In this document: one piece after another, positions 40,673-51,956 of the stretch | Layout: each line of letters opens with the position of its first letter | Numbering within the stretch: the stretch's first letter is position 1 | Origin: Halobellus sp. MBLA0158 | Lineage (GTDB): Archaea; Halobacteriota; Halobacteria; Halobacteriales; Haloferacaceae | Length of the DNA: 64,000 nucleotides | Direction of reading: 5' to 3' | Assembly: GCF_041477585.1 (NCBI RefSeq) | Contig: NZ_JBGNYA010000001.1 | Coordinates: 124,001-188,000 of the forward strand | Notes under the pieces: generated by a model | Seen by the model: the letters and a program-made list of their open reading frames with translations, nothing else | Told to the model about the DNA's origin: nothing | Database searches by the model: none | Translations under genes and position numbers: made by a program

Positions 40673-41382
40673 GCTACCGCCCCGGCGACTCCCTCGCTCA
40701 CCGGCTCGACCCGCGGACCAAGCTCCTCTGCCAGGCGGCGTTCGCGCTCGCGGCGTTCGCCCACACGACGCCCCGCGGGCTCGCCGCGCTGACGGGCGTC
40801 GCCGGGCTCTTTCTGGCCAGCGGCCGCGTCTCGCCGATCCGCGCGGTCCGCGGCTACCTGCCCGCGCTTCCCTTCCTGGTCGCCGGGCCGCTCGTGGCGA
40901 CCGTCGGCGTCGACCTCCGCGGGTGGACGGTCGGCCTCGATTCCGGCGCGGCCGCCGGCCCGCTGCTCGCGAGCTACCGCGTCCTCCTGATCCTCCTCGT
41001 GTCGGCGACGTACCTGGAGACGACGCCCGTCCGCGACTCCCGCGCGGCGATCCAGCGGCTCGTGCCCGGGAAGCCCGGGCGACTGCTGGGCGTCGGCGTC
41101 GCGCTCGTGTTCCGGTTCGTGCCGCTCCTGCGGGCGGATCTCGGTCGCGTCCGGGACGCCTCGCGGGCGAGGCTCGGCACGGAGCGGCCGCTTCGGGACC
41201 GGATGCAGGTCGTCGCGGCCGCCGGACTCCGACGGGCGTTCGGCCGGGCCGACCGGCTCGCGCTCGCGCTCCGGGCCCGGTGTTTCGCGTGGAATCCCAC
41301 GCTCCCGGCGCTCCGGTTCGGTCGGTCCGACGCCCTCGGGCTGGGCGTCGCGGGCGCGCTGGCGGCGTCGGCGCTGCTCTGA
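40666..41382 (+). CDS. ECF transporter transmembrane protein EcfT (BioN-like)
   Basis: A 238-residue membrane protein beginning MLSYRPGDSLAHRLDPRTKL, typical of EcfT, with about five hydrophobic segments and a coupling region containing the A-R-G-type motif (ADRLALALRARCF). The conserved LGVGVALVFRFVPLLRADLG precedes it. It couples the ATPase to BioY. The ORF overlaps the ATPase gene by 7 bp, and the three biotin genes form one operon. Confidence 0.93.
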   Translation: MLSYRPGDSLAHRLDPRTKLLCQAAFALAAFAHTTPRGLAALTGVAGLFLASGRVSPIRAVRGYLPALPFLVAGPLVATVGVDLRGWTVGLDSGAAAGPLLASYRVLLILLVSATYLETTPVRDSRAAIQRLVPGKPGRLLGVGVALVFRFVPLLRADLGRVRDASRARLGTERPLRDRMQVVAAAGLRRAFGRADRLALALRARCFAWNPTLPALRFGRSDALGLGVAGALAASALL

Positions 41383-41405
41383 TCAGACGGGGACCGCGAC
41401 CGCCG

Positions 41406-41858
41406 TTACGACCCTTCGTACTCCTTCTCGAAGCCGCGGAACTCCGTGCGGTGGGCCTCCTCGTCGGCCAGGATCGTCACCGCGAGGTCCTCCGTCACGG
41501 GGTCGTCGGCCTCCTCGGCGGCGTCGATGAGATCCCGGTAGGTCGCGATCGCGTCCTCCTCGGCGTCGAGGACGCCGCGGATGACAGCGAGGACGTCCGT
41601 GGTGTCCTCGGGCGGCTGGAGGGTCGTCTGGGTCGCCTCGAACGCGGCCGACCCGGGCGGGTGCTCGTCGAGCTGTTTGAGCCGATTGCCGAGCTGCTCG
41701 GCGTGGGTGAGTTCCTCCTGGATGTCCTGCTGGAGGGACTCTTTGATCTCCTCGGCGCGGACGCCGTCGAGGACGATCGAGTTCGAGAGGTAGTTCATCA
41801 CGGTCTCGATCTCGTCCTGATACGCCTTCTGCAGCAGCCGGACGACTTCGTCAGACAT
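41406..41858 (-). CDS. ferritin-like (Dps-like) diiron protein
   Basis: A 150-residue four-helix protein. Metal ligands fit the ferritin/DPSL pattern: AYQDEIETVMNYLSNS in helix 1, QEELTHAEQLGNRL (E-x-x-H) in helix 2, LDAEEDAIATYRDLI in helix 3 and ADEEAHRTEFRGFE (E-x-x-H) in helix 4. It may store iron or detoxify peroxide. ATG 41858 has cagtatctt at about -30. The 16-bp inverted repeat upstream, with an extra copy of its first 9 bases at 41889-41897 over that promoter, could be a regulatory site. Confidence 0.9.
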   Translation of the reverse strand: MSDEVVRLLQKAYQDEIETVMNYLSNSIVLDGVRAEEIKESLQQDIQEELTHAEQLGNRLKQLDEHPPGSAAFEATQTTLQPPEDTTDVLAVIRGVLDAEEDAIATYRDLIDAAEEADDPVTEDLAVTILADEEAHRTEFRGFEKEYEGS

Positions 41859-41931
41859 AGCGTCCGTAGTTCGACGGGCGGCGGCAAGATACTGTCGACG
41901 GCGAGAACCGTCGCCCCGACCCGTCGGGGTC

Positions 41932-42009
41932 ATACTGTCGGACACAAGTCTGTGAAGAATTTCGGCGCCCGGGGCGGCGAATATCTTGAAACAGTTGTGT
42001 CCGACAGTA

Positions 42010-42010
<1 letters not shown>
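41932..42010. repeat. 79-bp element with perfect 16-bp terminal inverted repeats
   Basis: The arms 41932-41947 and 41995-42010 are perfect reverse complements (ATACTGTCGGACACAA), and the 47-bp interior is itself imperfectly palindromic around a GC-rich centre. The element lies between the ferredoxin stop codon, which it touches, and the ferritin-like gene's promoter. The first 9 bases (ATACTGTCG) recur at 41889-41897. TA dinucleotides at both ends would fit an IS630/Tc1-type miniature element; alternatively the arms are operators or a terminator. Confidence 0.7.
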
Positions 42011-43084
<1,074 letters not shown>

Positions 43085-43132
43085 GGCCGTTCGCACCCCC
43101 TGATTGACATTCGGGAGGGCCGAACGGTCGCT

Positions 43133-43618
43133 ATGGGACGGGTCAACGAAGCCGACCTCGACTGGAGCGAGACCGAACGCGAGACGACGCACTTCCGGCG
43201 CAAGGAACTGGGCGCCGAGACCGACGTCTCCGACCTCGGCGCGAGCCTCTATGAGCTCCCGCCGGGCGGGTCGTCGTGGCCGTACCACTTCCACACCGGA
43301 AATGCAGAGGCGATCTACGTGCTCTCGGGCCGCGGGACCCTCCGGACGCCCGACGGCGAGGAACCCATCGCGGCGGGCGACTACTGCGACTTCCCCGCCA
43401 GCGAGGACGGCGCCCACCGGCTCCGCAACGACGGCGACGAGCCGCTGCGCTTCCTCGCGGTGTCGACGATGCGGGACCCGGACGTGACGGTCTATCCCGA
43501 CTCGGGGAAGATCGGCGTCTACGCGGGCTCGCCGCCCGGCGGCGACGAGGACGAGCGCGTCGTCGCGGGCTACTACCGCGAGGACGACGACGTGGATTAC
43601 TGGGAGGACGAATCTTAG
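43133..43618 (+). CDS. cupin-domain protein
   Basis: A 161-residue single cupin. Motif 1 is YHFHTGNAEAIYVLSGRGTL (with His, His and Glu ligands) and motif 2 is AGDYCDFPASEDGAHRLRND. The C terminus is acidic (YYREDDDVDYWEDES). Such proteins bind sugar nucleotides or small carboxylates and may be isomerases, dioxygenases or simple binding proteins; nothing here decides. Confidence 0.9.
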   Translation: MGRVNEADLDWSETERETTHFRRKELGAETDVSDLGASLYELPPGGSSWPYHFHTGNAEAIYVLSGRGTLRTPDGEEPIAAGDYCDFPASEDGAHRLRNDGDEPLRFLAVSTMRDPDVTVYPDSGKIGVYAGSPPGGDEDERVVAGYYREDDDVDYWEDES

Positions 43619-43640
43619 CCGCGACAGAGCGGGCCCGGCG

Positions 43641-44342
43641 CTACTGCGCGGGCGCCTCTCGCACGCGACGGACGTGCGAGGTGAAGTTCTCGAAGAGCCG
43701 CTTCGTCCGGCAGGCGGCCTCGTAGTTGTCCCGGTCGATGCCGTCCAGCACGGACTGGATCCGCTCGTCGGGCAGGTCCTTGCCCTTCGTCACCGTCGCG
43801 GCGGTGTCGCGGTCGTACTCGGGGTGGAACTGGACGCCCCAGGCGTCGCCGCACCGGAAGGCGTGGACTCCGTAGTCGTTCTCGGCGAGCAGTTCGGCGT
43901 CGGGCGGGAGTTCGGTGACGACGTCCGAGTGGGTCGTGAAGGCCGTGAACGACTCGGGGATGCCCTCGAAGAGGTCGTCGTCTTCGAGTTTGCGGATCTC
44001 CCGGTAGCCGATCTCGTACTCGCCCATGTCCTCGACGCGGCCGCCGAGCGCCGACGCGAGGACCTGGTGGCCGTAACAGACGCCCAGGATCGGGAGGCCG
44101 CGCTCGTGGGCCGCGGCGACGTAGTCGACGAGCGGCCGGATCCAGTCGCGGTCCCAGTAGACGGAGGTCCGCGAGCCCGTGATCACGACGCCGTCGAAGT
44201 CGAAGCCCGCCGGGCGGTCGTTGTCCGTGACGTCGAACTCGACGAGGTCCGCGTCGAGTTCGCGCCGGAAGTTCCGCCGGGTGTGATCGCTCTTCGAGGC
44301 GTCGAGGAGGGCGAGGCGTGGTCGGTCGCGTGCCGCAGTCAT
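43641..44342 (-). CDS. class I glutamine amidotransferase-like protein
   Basis: A 233-residue GATase with the nucleophile elbow LPILGVCYGHQVLASALGG and the His-Glu pair in WGVQFHPEYD. The order and size match stand-alone GMP-synthase-like amidotransferases, sometimes acting as gamma-glutamyl hydrolases. No synthetase partner gene is adjacent. The neighbouring alpha/beta hydrolase gene is upstream on the same strand, 63 bp away. Confidence 0.92.
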   Translation of the reverse strand: MTAARDRPRLALLDASKSDHTRRNFRRELDADLVEFDVTDNDRPAGFDFDGVVITGSRTSVYWDRDWIRPLVDYVAAAHERGLPILGVCYGHQVLASALGGRVEDMGEYEIGYREIRKLEDDDLFEGIPESFTAFTTHSDVVTELPPDAELLAENDYGVHAFRCGDAWGVQFHPEYDRDTAATVTKGKDLPDERIQSVLDGIDRDNYEAACRTKRLFENFTSHVRRVREAPAQ

Positions 44343-44405
44343 CGTCTGGACGAGGCGACGCGGAGGGAAGTGGCTTGCGCCGGGTCGCGAGGACTGGACG
44401 CCCGT

Positions 44406-45176
44406 CTACCCGTCGGCCAGGAACCCGAGCAGTTCGTCGTTGACCCGCTTTGAGGCCTCGACGTGGACGAGGTGGCCGGCGTCCTCGACGGCACGGAACG
44501 CCCCGCGCGGGAGGCCCTCGGCCAGCGTCCGACCCCGCTCGACCGGCCAAATTGCGTCGTCGGCGCCGTGGAGCACGAGCGCCGGCTCTGTGATCTCGTA
44601 GAGCGCGTCGGAGACGTCGAAGTCCGAGACGGCGGCCGCTTGGGCCGCCCACGCCGCCCGGTCGGCGTCCTCGCTCGCGCGCCACTCGACCATCCGCTCG
44701 ACCTCGCCGGGGCGGTCGTCGACGAAGGACGGAGAGAGCGCCGCCGCGAGCGACCGTTCGAGCGCGTCGGGGTCGTCGGGTGCGCCCCACAGCGGATCGA
44801 GGTCGAGGCCGTCGCCGCGGGCGGCGGTGCCGACGAGCGTGAGGCTGTCCACGCGGGCCGTCTCGCGGGCGGCGGAGAGCGCGACCATCCCGCCGAGGCC
44901 CGCGCCGACGACGTGCGCCGAGCGGGCGCCGGCGTCCGAGAGGACCGTCGTGAGGTCGTCGGCGAGCGTCGAAACCGAGTACGGGCCCGCGGGCGCGTCC
45001 GATCGCCCGCACCCGCGGAGGTCGGCCACGAGGCTCCGGTAGGGCCCGGCGACCGCGGCGTGTTGCCAGCCCCACTGCCAGGCGCCGTAGCCGACGTCGC
45101 CGACGAAGGCGACCGTCTCGCCGGCGCCGGCCGTCTCGTAGTAGAGGTCGACGCCGTCGTTCGAGACCGTGGGCAT
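44406..45176 (-). CDS. alpha/beta-hydrolase fold protein lacking the nucleophile
   Basis: A 256-residue alpha/beta hydrolase: N-terminal DGVDLYYETAGAGETVAFVG, oxyanion region, LVLHGADDAIWPVERG (acid), and EDAGHLVHVEASKRVND (His). The nucleophile elbow reads VVGAGLGGMVAL, with Gly93 (codon 44898-44900) where Ser is expected in G-x-S-x-G, so hydrolysis by the usual mechanism is not possible. It may be a non-hydrolytic member or a different enzyme on the same fold. cctaaaccg lies ~30 nt upstream of the ATG. Confidence 0.87.
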   Translation of the reverse strand: MPTVSNDGVDLYYETAGAGETVAFVGDVGYGAWQWGWQHAAVAGPYRSLVADLRGCGRSDAPAGPYSVSTLADDLTTVLSDAGARSAHVVGAGLGGMVALSAARETARVDSLTLVGTAARGDGLDLDPLWGAPDDPDALERSLAAALSPSFVDDRPGEVERMVEWRASEDADRAAWAAQAAAVSDFDVSDALYEITEPALVLHGADDAIWPVERGRTLAEGLPRGAFRAVEDAGHLVHVEASKRVNDELLGFLADG

Positions 45177-45300
45177 ACCGGACGGTGGGCCGCGGACGGT
45201 TTAGGCGTCCCGGAGCCGGTCGGAAAACGGGAACAAGAACGGAAGCGAAGACGGGAGTCGAAGCGAGAGCAGGAACGGAAACGGCTGTCGCGACCCCACT

Positions 45301-45888
45301 CTATCCGGCCCGACAGCTGACCGTCCACTCGTCGTCGCCCTCGTATTCGAGGACCGCATCGAAGAGCGTCTTGAGGAGTTCGACGGTCTGGTCGTCCTGA
45401 GCAGTCGAATCGAAGAAGAACTGCCCGCACGCGTCGGCCGCGCGGAGCCGGCTCGTGAGCACGTGGAGGAACCGGTAGACGATCTGCGGGTCCGCGTACT
45501 GGAGCAACACCGTCAGCGACTCCACGGTCACGACCGGGTCGTTCCACTCGTTCAGGTACGGTGTGAACTTCACGCCGACGCCGGTGAGGTTCGAGGGGCT
45601 CGCGACGGTCTCGACCGAGAGCGCCTCGGCGGGGTCGTCGGCGTCAGCGAGGTCCGGGGTCGTGATCAGGGCGGCGTTCGCGGGCCCGCCGTCGACCACC
45701 TCGGCCCACTCGTCGTACCATCCCGACGGCGGCGTCGAGAAGTCGACGCCGAGGACGTCGACCTCGTCGCGGCCGTTGAGAAGTAGGCGCTTGCACCGGC
45801 CGTCCGCGGCGGCGGCGGTCCGCGGACGGAGGACGAGAACGGCGTTAGCGTCACCGATCCGTTCGACGGCCTGTTCTAAGGAGGACAC
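45301..45888 (-). CDS. conserved haloarchaeal protein (DUF7504-like)
   Basis: A 195-residue alpha/beta protein: SSLEQAVERIGDANAVLVLR, KRLLLNGRDEVDVLGVDF, GPANAALITTPDLADADD, DPVVTVESLTVLLQYADPQI, and VYRFLHVLTSRLRAADACGQ. The strand order resembles KaiC/RecA-like folds without a P-loop, as in a large haloarchaeal family associated with signalling; the assignment is tentative. GTG 45888 is 27 nt downstream of cttatc (45913-45918 on the minus strand), which argues for this start over one 60 bp upstream. Confidence 0.75.
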   Translation of the reverse strand: MSSLEQAVERIGDANAVLVLRPRTAAAADGRCKRLLLNGRDEVDVLGVDFSTPPSGWYDEWAEVVDGGPANAALITTPDLADADDPAEALSVETVASPSNLTGVGVKFTPYLNEWNDPVVTVESLTVLLQYADPQIVYRFLHVLTSRLRAADACGQFFFDSTAQDDQTVELLKTLFDAVLEYEGDDEWTVSCRAG

Positions 45889-45972
45889 AATGTTAGATCG
45901 ATTACAGCTGTCGATAAGTCTTTTGTCGGCGGAACCGACGACCGCCAACGCGACGACGAGAGCGGGGGCGTC

Positions 45973-48741
45973 TCAGGCGCTCTGGACCGCGCGGAGGACC
46001 TCGGGCGCTTCTTCGAGCGTCTCGTCGAGGGCGTCGACGTCGGGACCGCCGCCCTGGGCGAAGTCCGGCGGGCCGCCCCCGCCGCCGCCGACCTTCGCGG
46101 CGAGTCGGCCGACGACCTCGCCCGCGTTGATCCCGACGTCGTCGGGGACGCCGACGACGAACTGGGCGCTGTCGCCCGCGCCCGAGCCGAGGACGGCGAT
46201 CGTGCCCTCCTCGACGAGCGCGTTGGCGGTCGCGCGCAGCTCGTCGGCGTCGCCGTCGAGCCGCCGGACGACCGCGGGCGTCCCGTCGACGTCGATGGCG
46301 TCCTCGCCGGCCGCGGCGCGCGCCTCCGCGAGCTCGGTCTTCAGCCGGTCGATCGTCTTGCCGCGCTCCTTCCACTCGGTGAAGAACCGCTCGGCGGTCT
46401 CGGGGACGTCCTCGGGCGTCACGTCGAGCACGTCGGCCGCCTCGTAGAGCGCGTCCTCGGTGCGCTGGGTGGCCTCGATCGCGGCGTCGCCGGCGGCGAA
46501 GGCGATCCGCTCGACGCCGTCTTGGACCGGCTCCGTCGAGAGGATCTTGATCGCGCCGATGTCGCCCGTCCGGCTCACGTGGGTGCCGCCGCAGGCCTGG
46601 ACGTCGTCGCCGACGGTGATGGTGCGGATCGTCTCGCCCGGCGGGATGCCGCCCTGGTAGAGGTCGAAGCCGTGTTCCTTCTCGGCCTCGTGGCGGTCGG
46701 GCCAGCGCTGCTTGACCGTGAGGTTCTGCCGGACGACGTCGTTGGCGACCGCCTCGATCTCCTTCACCTCCTCGCGGGTGATGCGCTCGTAGTGGGCGAC
46801 GTCCAGGCGGGCGCGGTCGGTGCCCTTCTGCGCGCCGGCCTGGCGGACGTGCTCGCCGAGGACCTGCCGCGCCGCGTAGCCGATCACGTGGGTCGCGGTG
46901 TGGTGGCGCATCAGGCGGCGGCGGCGCTCGACGTCGAGCTGCCCGCGGACGAACTCGCCCTTGCCGGGGTTGGCGTCGGCGCGGTGGAGGACCACGCCGC
47001 TTCGGGCCTGGACGTCCGTGACCTGGACGGTCGCGTCGTCTGTCGCGAGCGTCCCGTGGTCGGCGGGCTGGCCCCCGCCCTCGGGGTAGAACATCGTCTG
47101 GTCGAGGACGACGTCGTAGCCCTCCTCGCGCTCGATGACGTCCAGCACGACGGCCTCGAACTCCGTGCGCTCCTGGTCGTCGTAGTAGAGCTTCTCGGTC
47201 TCCGGAAGGTCAGCGAGGCGCTCCTCGCGCTCTACGGCCTCGCGGGAGGCGCCCTCGCCGCCGTGGCGGTCGGCCACGAGCGAGTAGAAGTCGTCGGGGA
47301 CGTCGACGTCGGCGCCGCGCTCGTCGGCGATCTCCGCGACCATCTCGGGCTGGATGCCGTGGGAGTCGTACAGCTCGATGAGCTCTTCGACCGGGATGGG
47401 TTCGTCCTTGTCGGCGTAGTCGGCCGCGAGCGTCTCGACCTTCCGGCGGCCGCGTTCGAGCGTCTCGCGGTACTTGCGCTCTTCCGTTCGGACGATGTCG
47501 CGGATCGTGTCGCGGTTCTCGTAGCCCAGGCGCTCGGCCTGCATATCGACGAGCTCGTCGAGCGGCGCGTCGACGCCGACGTCGTCGACGAGGCGCTTCG
47601 TGCGGCGGAGGACCATCCGCGCGAGGTAGCCCGTGCCGACGTTCGAGGGGACGATCTCGTCGCCGAACATGTACGCCAGCGTCCGGCAGTGGTCGGCGAT
47701 GGCGTAGATCGTCTCCAGGGGTTCGAGGAGTTCGGTGAGTTCCTCGCGGTCGACGCCGAGCTCGTCGGCGACGTCGGCGCGGGCGGCCGTCAGGTCGTCG
47801 ACCTCGTCGATGTCGAGGTAGCCCGAGAGCTTCGCCGCGCGGTGGACGAGCTCCTCGTCCTCGTCGGTGAGCTCGATCCCGGCGTTGTCCTTCAGGAATT
47901 CGATCATCTCGGGGTAGACCGCCTCATAGACGGTGGGGGTCCCCTGGGACACCCACGTCCAGCGTTCGAGGCCGTAGCCGGTGTCGACGATGTAGGTGTC
48001 CATCGGCGAGTACCGGTTCCCGTCTTTCATCTCGTAGTCACCCTCCTCGTCCTGTTCCATCGACATGAAGACGAGCGTGGCGAGCTCGGCGCCCCGGTAT
48101 AAGACCTCGAAGGCGGGCCCGGCGTTGCCGCCGCCGACCCACGGGTCCTCGATGTAGGTGATCTCCTCCAGGTTCGCGCCCATGTGCTCGAAGAACTCGT
48201 CGCAGAGCTCGACGGTCTTGTCTTTCCAGTAGACCTCGCCCTCGTAGGCGTAGGCGTCTTCGACCTCCTCGCGGGCGTTGAAGGCGTGGTGGGCCATCAT
48301 CTCGAAGGCCATCGTGTGGCGGCCGGTCTTGCCCACGTTGTCGATGTCCTGCATCCGGATGCAGGGCTGGGAGATACAGAGCGGGTTCGCCGGCGGCGGG
48401 GTCTGGCCCGAGGTGACGAGCGGCTGGAAGTCGTAGATCGACGCCTGGGTCAGGAGGACGTCGTCGCGCCAGCGGTTGGCGGCGACGGGGTACGGCTCGA
48501 TGCGCTCGTGGCCGTGCTCCTCGAAGAACGAGAGGAACTCCTCGCGCATCTCTTCGAGGGTGTACTCCTCGTCGAAGCCGGGGTTGTCGATGAAGGAGTA
48601 GTCGTCCGCGGGCGGTTCGCCGCAGGTCTCGCGGTCGGGGTCCCGCGTCCAGAAGTGGACGCCGGTCACCGGACACTGCTTCCGGTGGAACCCCTCCTCC
48701 TCGAAGTAGTCGAGACGGTACTCCGCTTCGAGTTCACTCAT
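45973..48741 (-). CDS. alaS: alanyl-tRNA synthetase
   Basis: A 922-residue class II synthetase with an archaeal-type N-terminal extension ([20 protein letters not shown]). The aminoacylation core has MEMMAHH-like [20 protein letters not shown]. The editing domain has the zinc/editing motif [19 protein letters not shown] and [21 protein letters not shown] glycine-rich C-terminal domain ([15 protein letters not shown]) follows. gttttaccc is ~28 nt upstream of the ATG, with a 10-bp palindrome (GTTGGCCAAC, 48751-48760) between them. Confidence 0.98.
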   Translation of the reverse strand: MSELEAEYRLDYFEEEGFHRKQCPVTGVHFWTRDPDRETCGEPPADDYSFIDNPGFDEEYTLEEMREEFLSFFEEHGHERIEPYPVAANRWRDDVLLTQASIYDFQPLVTSGQTPPPANPLCISQPCIRMQDIDNVGKTGRHTMAFEMMAHHAFNAREEVEDAYAYEGEVYWKDKTVELCDEFFEHMGANLEEITYIEDPWVGGGNAGPAFEVLYRGAELATLVFMSMEQDEEGDYEMKDGNRYSPMDTYIVDTGYGLERWTWVSQGTPTVYEAVYPEMIEFLKDNAGIELTDEDEELVHRAAKLSGYLDIDEVDDLTAARADVADELGVDREELTELLEPLETIYAIADHCRTLAYMFGDEIVPSNVGTGYLARMVLRRTKRLVDDVGVDAPLDELVDMQAERLGYENRDTIRDIVRTEERKYRETLERGRRKVETLAADYADKDEPIPVEELIELYDSHGIQPEMVAEIADERGADVDVPDDFYSLVADRHGGEGASREAVEREERLADLPETEKLYYDDQERTEFEAVVLDVIEREEGYDVVLDQTMFYPEGGGQPADHGTLATDDATVQVTDVQARSGVVLHRADANPGKGEFVRGQLDVERRRRLMRHHTATHVIGYAARQVLGEHVRQAGAQKGTDRARLDVAHYERITREEVKEIEAVANDVVRQNLTVKQRWPDRHEAEKEHGFDLYQGGIPPGETIRTITVGDDVQACGGTHVSRTGDIGAIKILSTEPVQDGVERIAFAAGDAAIEATQRTEDALYEAADVLDVTPEDVPETAERFFTEWKERGKTIDRLKTELAEARAAAGEDAIDVDGTPAVVRRLDGDADELRATANALVEEGTIAVLGSGAGDSAQFVVGVPDDVGINAGEVVGRLAAKVGGGGGGPPDFAQGGGPDVDALDETLEEAPEVLRAVQSA

Positions 48742-48853
48742 TACGAGTCAGTTGGCCAACGGCCGGGTAAAACAGTTCCGGGTGCGCGAGATCGCGGACG
48801 GGAGCGCGAGCCCGTTTAACGAGGGATTAGACCCGCGACGGGCGCTCGGACGC

Positions 48854-51832
48854 TCACTCTTCGGCCGCCAGCGACGCCAACAGCGCCTCCAGTTGGACCC
48901 GCTCGTTGGCGCCGGCGGTGATCCGGTAGTCGGCCTCGCCGATGCGCTCCATCAGCCGGATCGTCGTCCGCTCGTCGAGGTCGAAGTCCCACGCCGAGCG
49001 GTGCAGTTGGTCGATGATGTCGCCGCCGGCCATCCCGGTGTCGACCAGCAGCGTCTCCAGTTTCGCGCGGGCGCTCGCGAAGTCGCCCTCGATGGCGGCG
49101 CTGACCATCTCCTCGATGTCCTCGGGCCTCGCCGTGGAAGTGATCATAAACACCGCCTCCTCGTCGACGACGTCGCCCGTCGTGGCCGCCGCCTGGAGGG
49201 AGTTGATCGCGCGGCGCATATCGCCGCCCGCGGCGTAGACCAGGGCGTCGAGGCCGTCGTCTGTCACCTCGATGTCCTCGCTCGCGGCGATCTCTTCGAC
49301 CTGGTCGCGGACGGCCGCGTCCGAGAGCGGCGCGAAGCGGAACACCGCACAGCGGGACTGGATCGGGTCGATGATCTTCGAGGAGTAGTTACACGAGAGG
49401 ATGAAGCGCGTGTTGTCGGAGAACTGCTCCATCGTCCGGCGGAGCGCCGACTGGGCGTCGTCGGTGAGCGAGTCGGCCTCGTCGAGGAAGATGATCCGGT
49501 AGTCGTGGCCGCCGAACGACGACCGCGCGAAGTTCTTGATTCTATCTCTGACGACGTCGATACCGCGCTCGTCGGAGGCGTTGAGTTCGAGGAAGTTCTC
49601 CTCCCAGTCGTCGCCGTAGAGTTCGCGCGCGATGGCGGTGGCTGCGGTCGTGTTGTGCATTACCGTCGGGACGTCACCGGCGACGTAGTTTCGCGAAGAT
49701 GGGACAGTGAGGTCGTACACGCGGCGAGACTCGTCGACCGTTTCGACGTGAGTCACCTCGTCGTAATAGAGGTCCGAGTCGGCGACCCGCGAAACGTCGT
49801 CGAGGAGTTCGATTACGTCGAGCGAGAGCATCTCGTTCGCCACCGTACGGAGTCGATCCGCCACCGTCTCGAACCGGGCCAGCGATCCGAGTTCGTGATC
49901 GTCAGTGTTCAGGAGATTGTTTACGTCGAGACCGCGGAGATCAGTTCCCTCCGCGATCCGTTCGTAAGAGACGCCGAGCGCGTCGACGCACGTCGAGAGG
50001 TCACGCTGTAGCCGTTCGATGTCCGGTCCGCTTCCGGACGGCGAATCGGGAACTGAGGGGTCCGGTCCCGCGTCAAATTCGGACACAAGGCGACAGACAC
50101 GCGATGCGTATGGAGTCCGCCGCCCGTCTGCGTATTCGAGTAATCGGTCGCTCCGAACGCCAGTGGACTCGCTGACTTCCCGCCGAACGGAGATGGGTTC
50201 GAGAGACTCGCGCGTCCCGATCCACGTCGCTGGTATCGCACTGGTGGTATCGAGTTCCCGCGAGAGGGCTTCGATGCGAGAAAGAACTTCCTGTGCCGAT
50301 TCTAACCGCTCCGTCGCCGCTTCGACGACGTCTGTGAGTTCCGCCCGGTGTGTCTCTCGTCCGGGGTTCTTCGGATCGAGCGTGTTCGAGAGGAGCGACT
50401 CGACGGGGAGATTGAGACGCTCGCACAGACGCCGAGCGGCTCGCTGTCGTGGGATCGTGTCGTGGTTTGGATTCGAGGCTTTTCTCGCATTCGCCTCGAG
50501 CTTCCGCTGTTTTGCGTCGATATCGAATCCGACCTGCTCGGAGAACCGTCTGAGCGCCGGAGCACCCGAAATATAGAGGGCGTGGTACTCACGTATGGTC
50601 CCGGATCCGTTGGTCGCAGACTTCTCGACCGTTTTGCGACGGCTCGGGACACCGAACGACGAGAGGAGGTACGAGAGCAGCGTGATGTGTGCTTCGTTCT
50701 TTTGGATCAGTTCGATGATGCCGTGATCCGAAACGTGCGCCTCGCCGTCGAACATCGCACGAAGGAACGCCGCGCGGCTCTCGTCGTCGCCGGCGACGAG
50801 CGTCGATCCGATTCCCGTGCCACCGCTCGCGCTCTCGAAGACGTCGAACGACGCACGGAGCAGGTGCGTGAGCATCTTCGACCGGAGTGCGACGTAGGGG
50901 ACATCCTTCTGGATGCCGCGCTCGGGGGCGAGAGCGAACAGCGACTCGGCCGCACTAGCGAACGCATCGCAGAGCCCGTCGTCGGTGTTGTAGAACTTGA
51001 TCCGGCCGTTCTCGATCCGCGCTTCGGCCACCGCGAGACCGACGAACCGCGCCAGCTCGGGCGTCAGTCGCCACGGCGGCGTGATCGGTCGAGAGCGCCC
51101 GCCGGACGCGCTGACGTACTGGATCGATTCGACACCCGCGCGCAGCCGGTCGGTAGACGCGTCCAGCGCGCGGAGTGCCGACGGTGAGACCGTCGTCTCG
51201 GGGAGGTCGAACTCGGCGGCGAACGCGTCGGTAACGGAAACCCGGATCCGATCGTCGTCGACCGCGTCAAGCCAGTCGAGGGCGACGCGTTCTCCGTCGG
51301 CGTTCCCGGAAGGGGTCGGTGTCCGTCGCGGTCGAGCGATCCGGTCGCCGTCGGTGACCTCGGCCGCTTCCTTCCAACTGAGACCGTCTTCGGTCGCGAC
51401 GAGCAGTTTGTGCTCGGGCGTGACTTCCATCACGTTCCCGTCGCGCGTCTCGATCCGCCGGAGTTCAGAGGTCCGCTTGCCGAACACGTGTGAGGGGCGG
51501 ACGTACTCGAAGTCGTTCGAATCCGTGAGCGAGAGCACTTCCAGGTCGTCGTCGGGATCGTCGAACCCCTCGACATCGCCGACGACGGAGCCGATACGCT
51601 CGACACCGTGATTCGTGAGTACTGGCGTATCACCCGTCACGCACTTCCCCACGCCGGCCGGACCGGCGAAGAGCAGGTGCGGCAGGTCGTCGCGGTCGAC
51701 GTACGACTGGAGTCGGTCGACGATCTCCTCCTGTCCGTGGATGTCTGCCAGCCGCTCTGGCCGGAACTTCTCGATCCAGATCTCGCGCCCGGCCGGGGTG
51801 TCGTCGTCCGCGGGCGCGTCGGCCTCGCTCAT
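48854..51832 (-). CDS. rfcS: replication factor C small subunit with intein
   Basis: The clamp-loader small subunit loads PCNA. The ORF encodes 992 residues; the intein at residues 64-727 splits Walker A after GPAGVGK, and the extein resumes at [13 protein letters not shown], leaving 328 residues, a normal size. Other AAA+ motifs are [20 protein letters not shown], Walker [12 protein letters not shown], sensor 1 [11 protein letters not shown], and the SRC motif QSRCAVFRF. Because the insertion splits the P-loop, the protein is inactive until splicing. The ATG at 51832 is 28 nt downstream of a TATA box flanked by an inverted repeat. Confidence 0.97.
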   Translation of the reverse strand: MSEADAPADDDTPAGREIWIEKFRPERLADIHGQEEIVDRLQSYVDRDDLPHLLFAGPAGVGKCVTGDTPVLTNHGVERIGSVVGDVEGFDDPDDDLEVLSLTDSNDFEYVRPSHVFGKRTSELRRIETRDGNVMEVTPEHKLLVATEDGLSWKEAAEVTDGDRIARPRRTPTPSGNADGERVALDWLDAVDDDRIRVSVTDAFAAEFDLPETTVSPSALRALDASTDRLRAGVESIQYVSASGGRSRPITPPWRLTPELARFVGLAVAEARIENGRIKFYNTDDGLCDAFASAAESLFALAPERGIQKDVPYVALRSKMLTHLLRASFDVFESASGGTGIGSTLVAGDDESRAAFLRAMFDGEAHVSDHGIIELIQKNEAHITLLSYLLSSFGVPSRRKTVEKSATNGSGTIREYHALYISGAPALRRFSEQVGFDIDAKQRKLEANARKASNPNHDTIPRQRAARRLCERLNLPVESLLSNTLDPKNPGRETHRAELTDVVEAATERLESAQEVLSRIEALSRELDTTSAIPATWIGTRESLEPISVRREVSESTGVRSDRLLEYADGRRTPYASRVCRLVSEFDAGPDPSVPDSPSGSGPDIERLQRDLSTCVDALGVSYERIAEGTDLRGLDVNNLLNTDDHELGSLARFETVADRLRTVANEMLSLDVIELLDDVSRVADSDLYYDEVTHVETVDESRRVYDLTVPSSRNYVAGDVPTVMHNTTAATAIARELYGDDWEENFLELNASDERGIDVVRDRIKNFARSSFGGHDYRIIFLDEADSLTDDAQSALRRTMEQFSDNTRFILSCNYSSKIIDPIQSRCAVFRFAPLSDAAVRDQVEEIAASEDIEVTDDGLDALVYAAGGDMRRAINSLQAAATTGDVVDEEAVFMITSTARPEDIEEMVSAAIEGDFASARAKLETLLVDTGMAGGDIIDQLHRSAWDFDLDERTTIRLMERIGEADYRITAGANERVQLEALLASLAAEE
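49652..51643 (-). mobile_element. RFC intein (664 residues) in the Walker A motif
   Basis: Starts [17 protein letters not shown] and ends VPTVMHN with Thr at +1. Block B is [13 protein letters not shown]; the C-terminal block is [25 protein letters not shown] motif 1 is degraded ([14 protein letters not shown], no G-D-G), while motif 2 [12 protein letters not shown] keeps acidic residues, so cleavage activity is doubtful. Two HTH-like segments follow: [20 protein letters not shown] (~50100-50200) and [20 protein letters not shown] (~49915-50010). It is visibly more A/T-rich than the extein. Confidence 0.92.
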
Positions 51833-51850
51833 ACGGACCAGACGGATCCG

Positions 51851-51870
51851 GCGGGTGATAAACCACCCGC
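51851..51870. promoter_or_regulatory. inverted repeat around the rfcS TATA box
   Basis: GCGGGTG (51851-51857) and CACCCGC (51864-51870) form a perfect 7-bp inverted repeat with a 6-bp spacer ATAAAC; on the minus strand this is the GTTTAT box 28 nt upstream of rfcS. The arrangement would let a regulator compete with TBP. On the plus strand it lies ~95 nt before samp2. Confidence 0.5.
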
Positions 51871-51956
51871 GTTCCGATCGGCCGGCTGGCGGAGGATCGA
51901 CGGCGACGGCGACACCGGAGCGAAACGCGCAAGCCCGCGACGCGTCAAGCGGGGAT

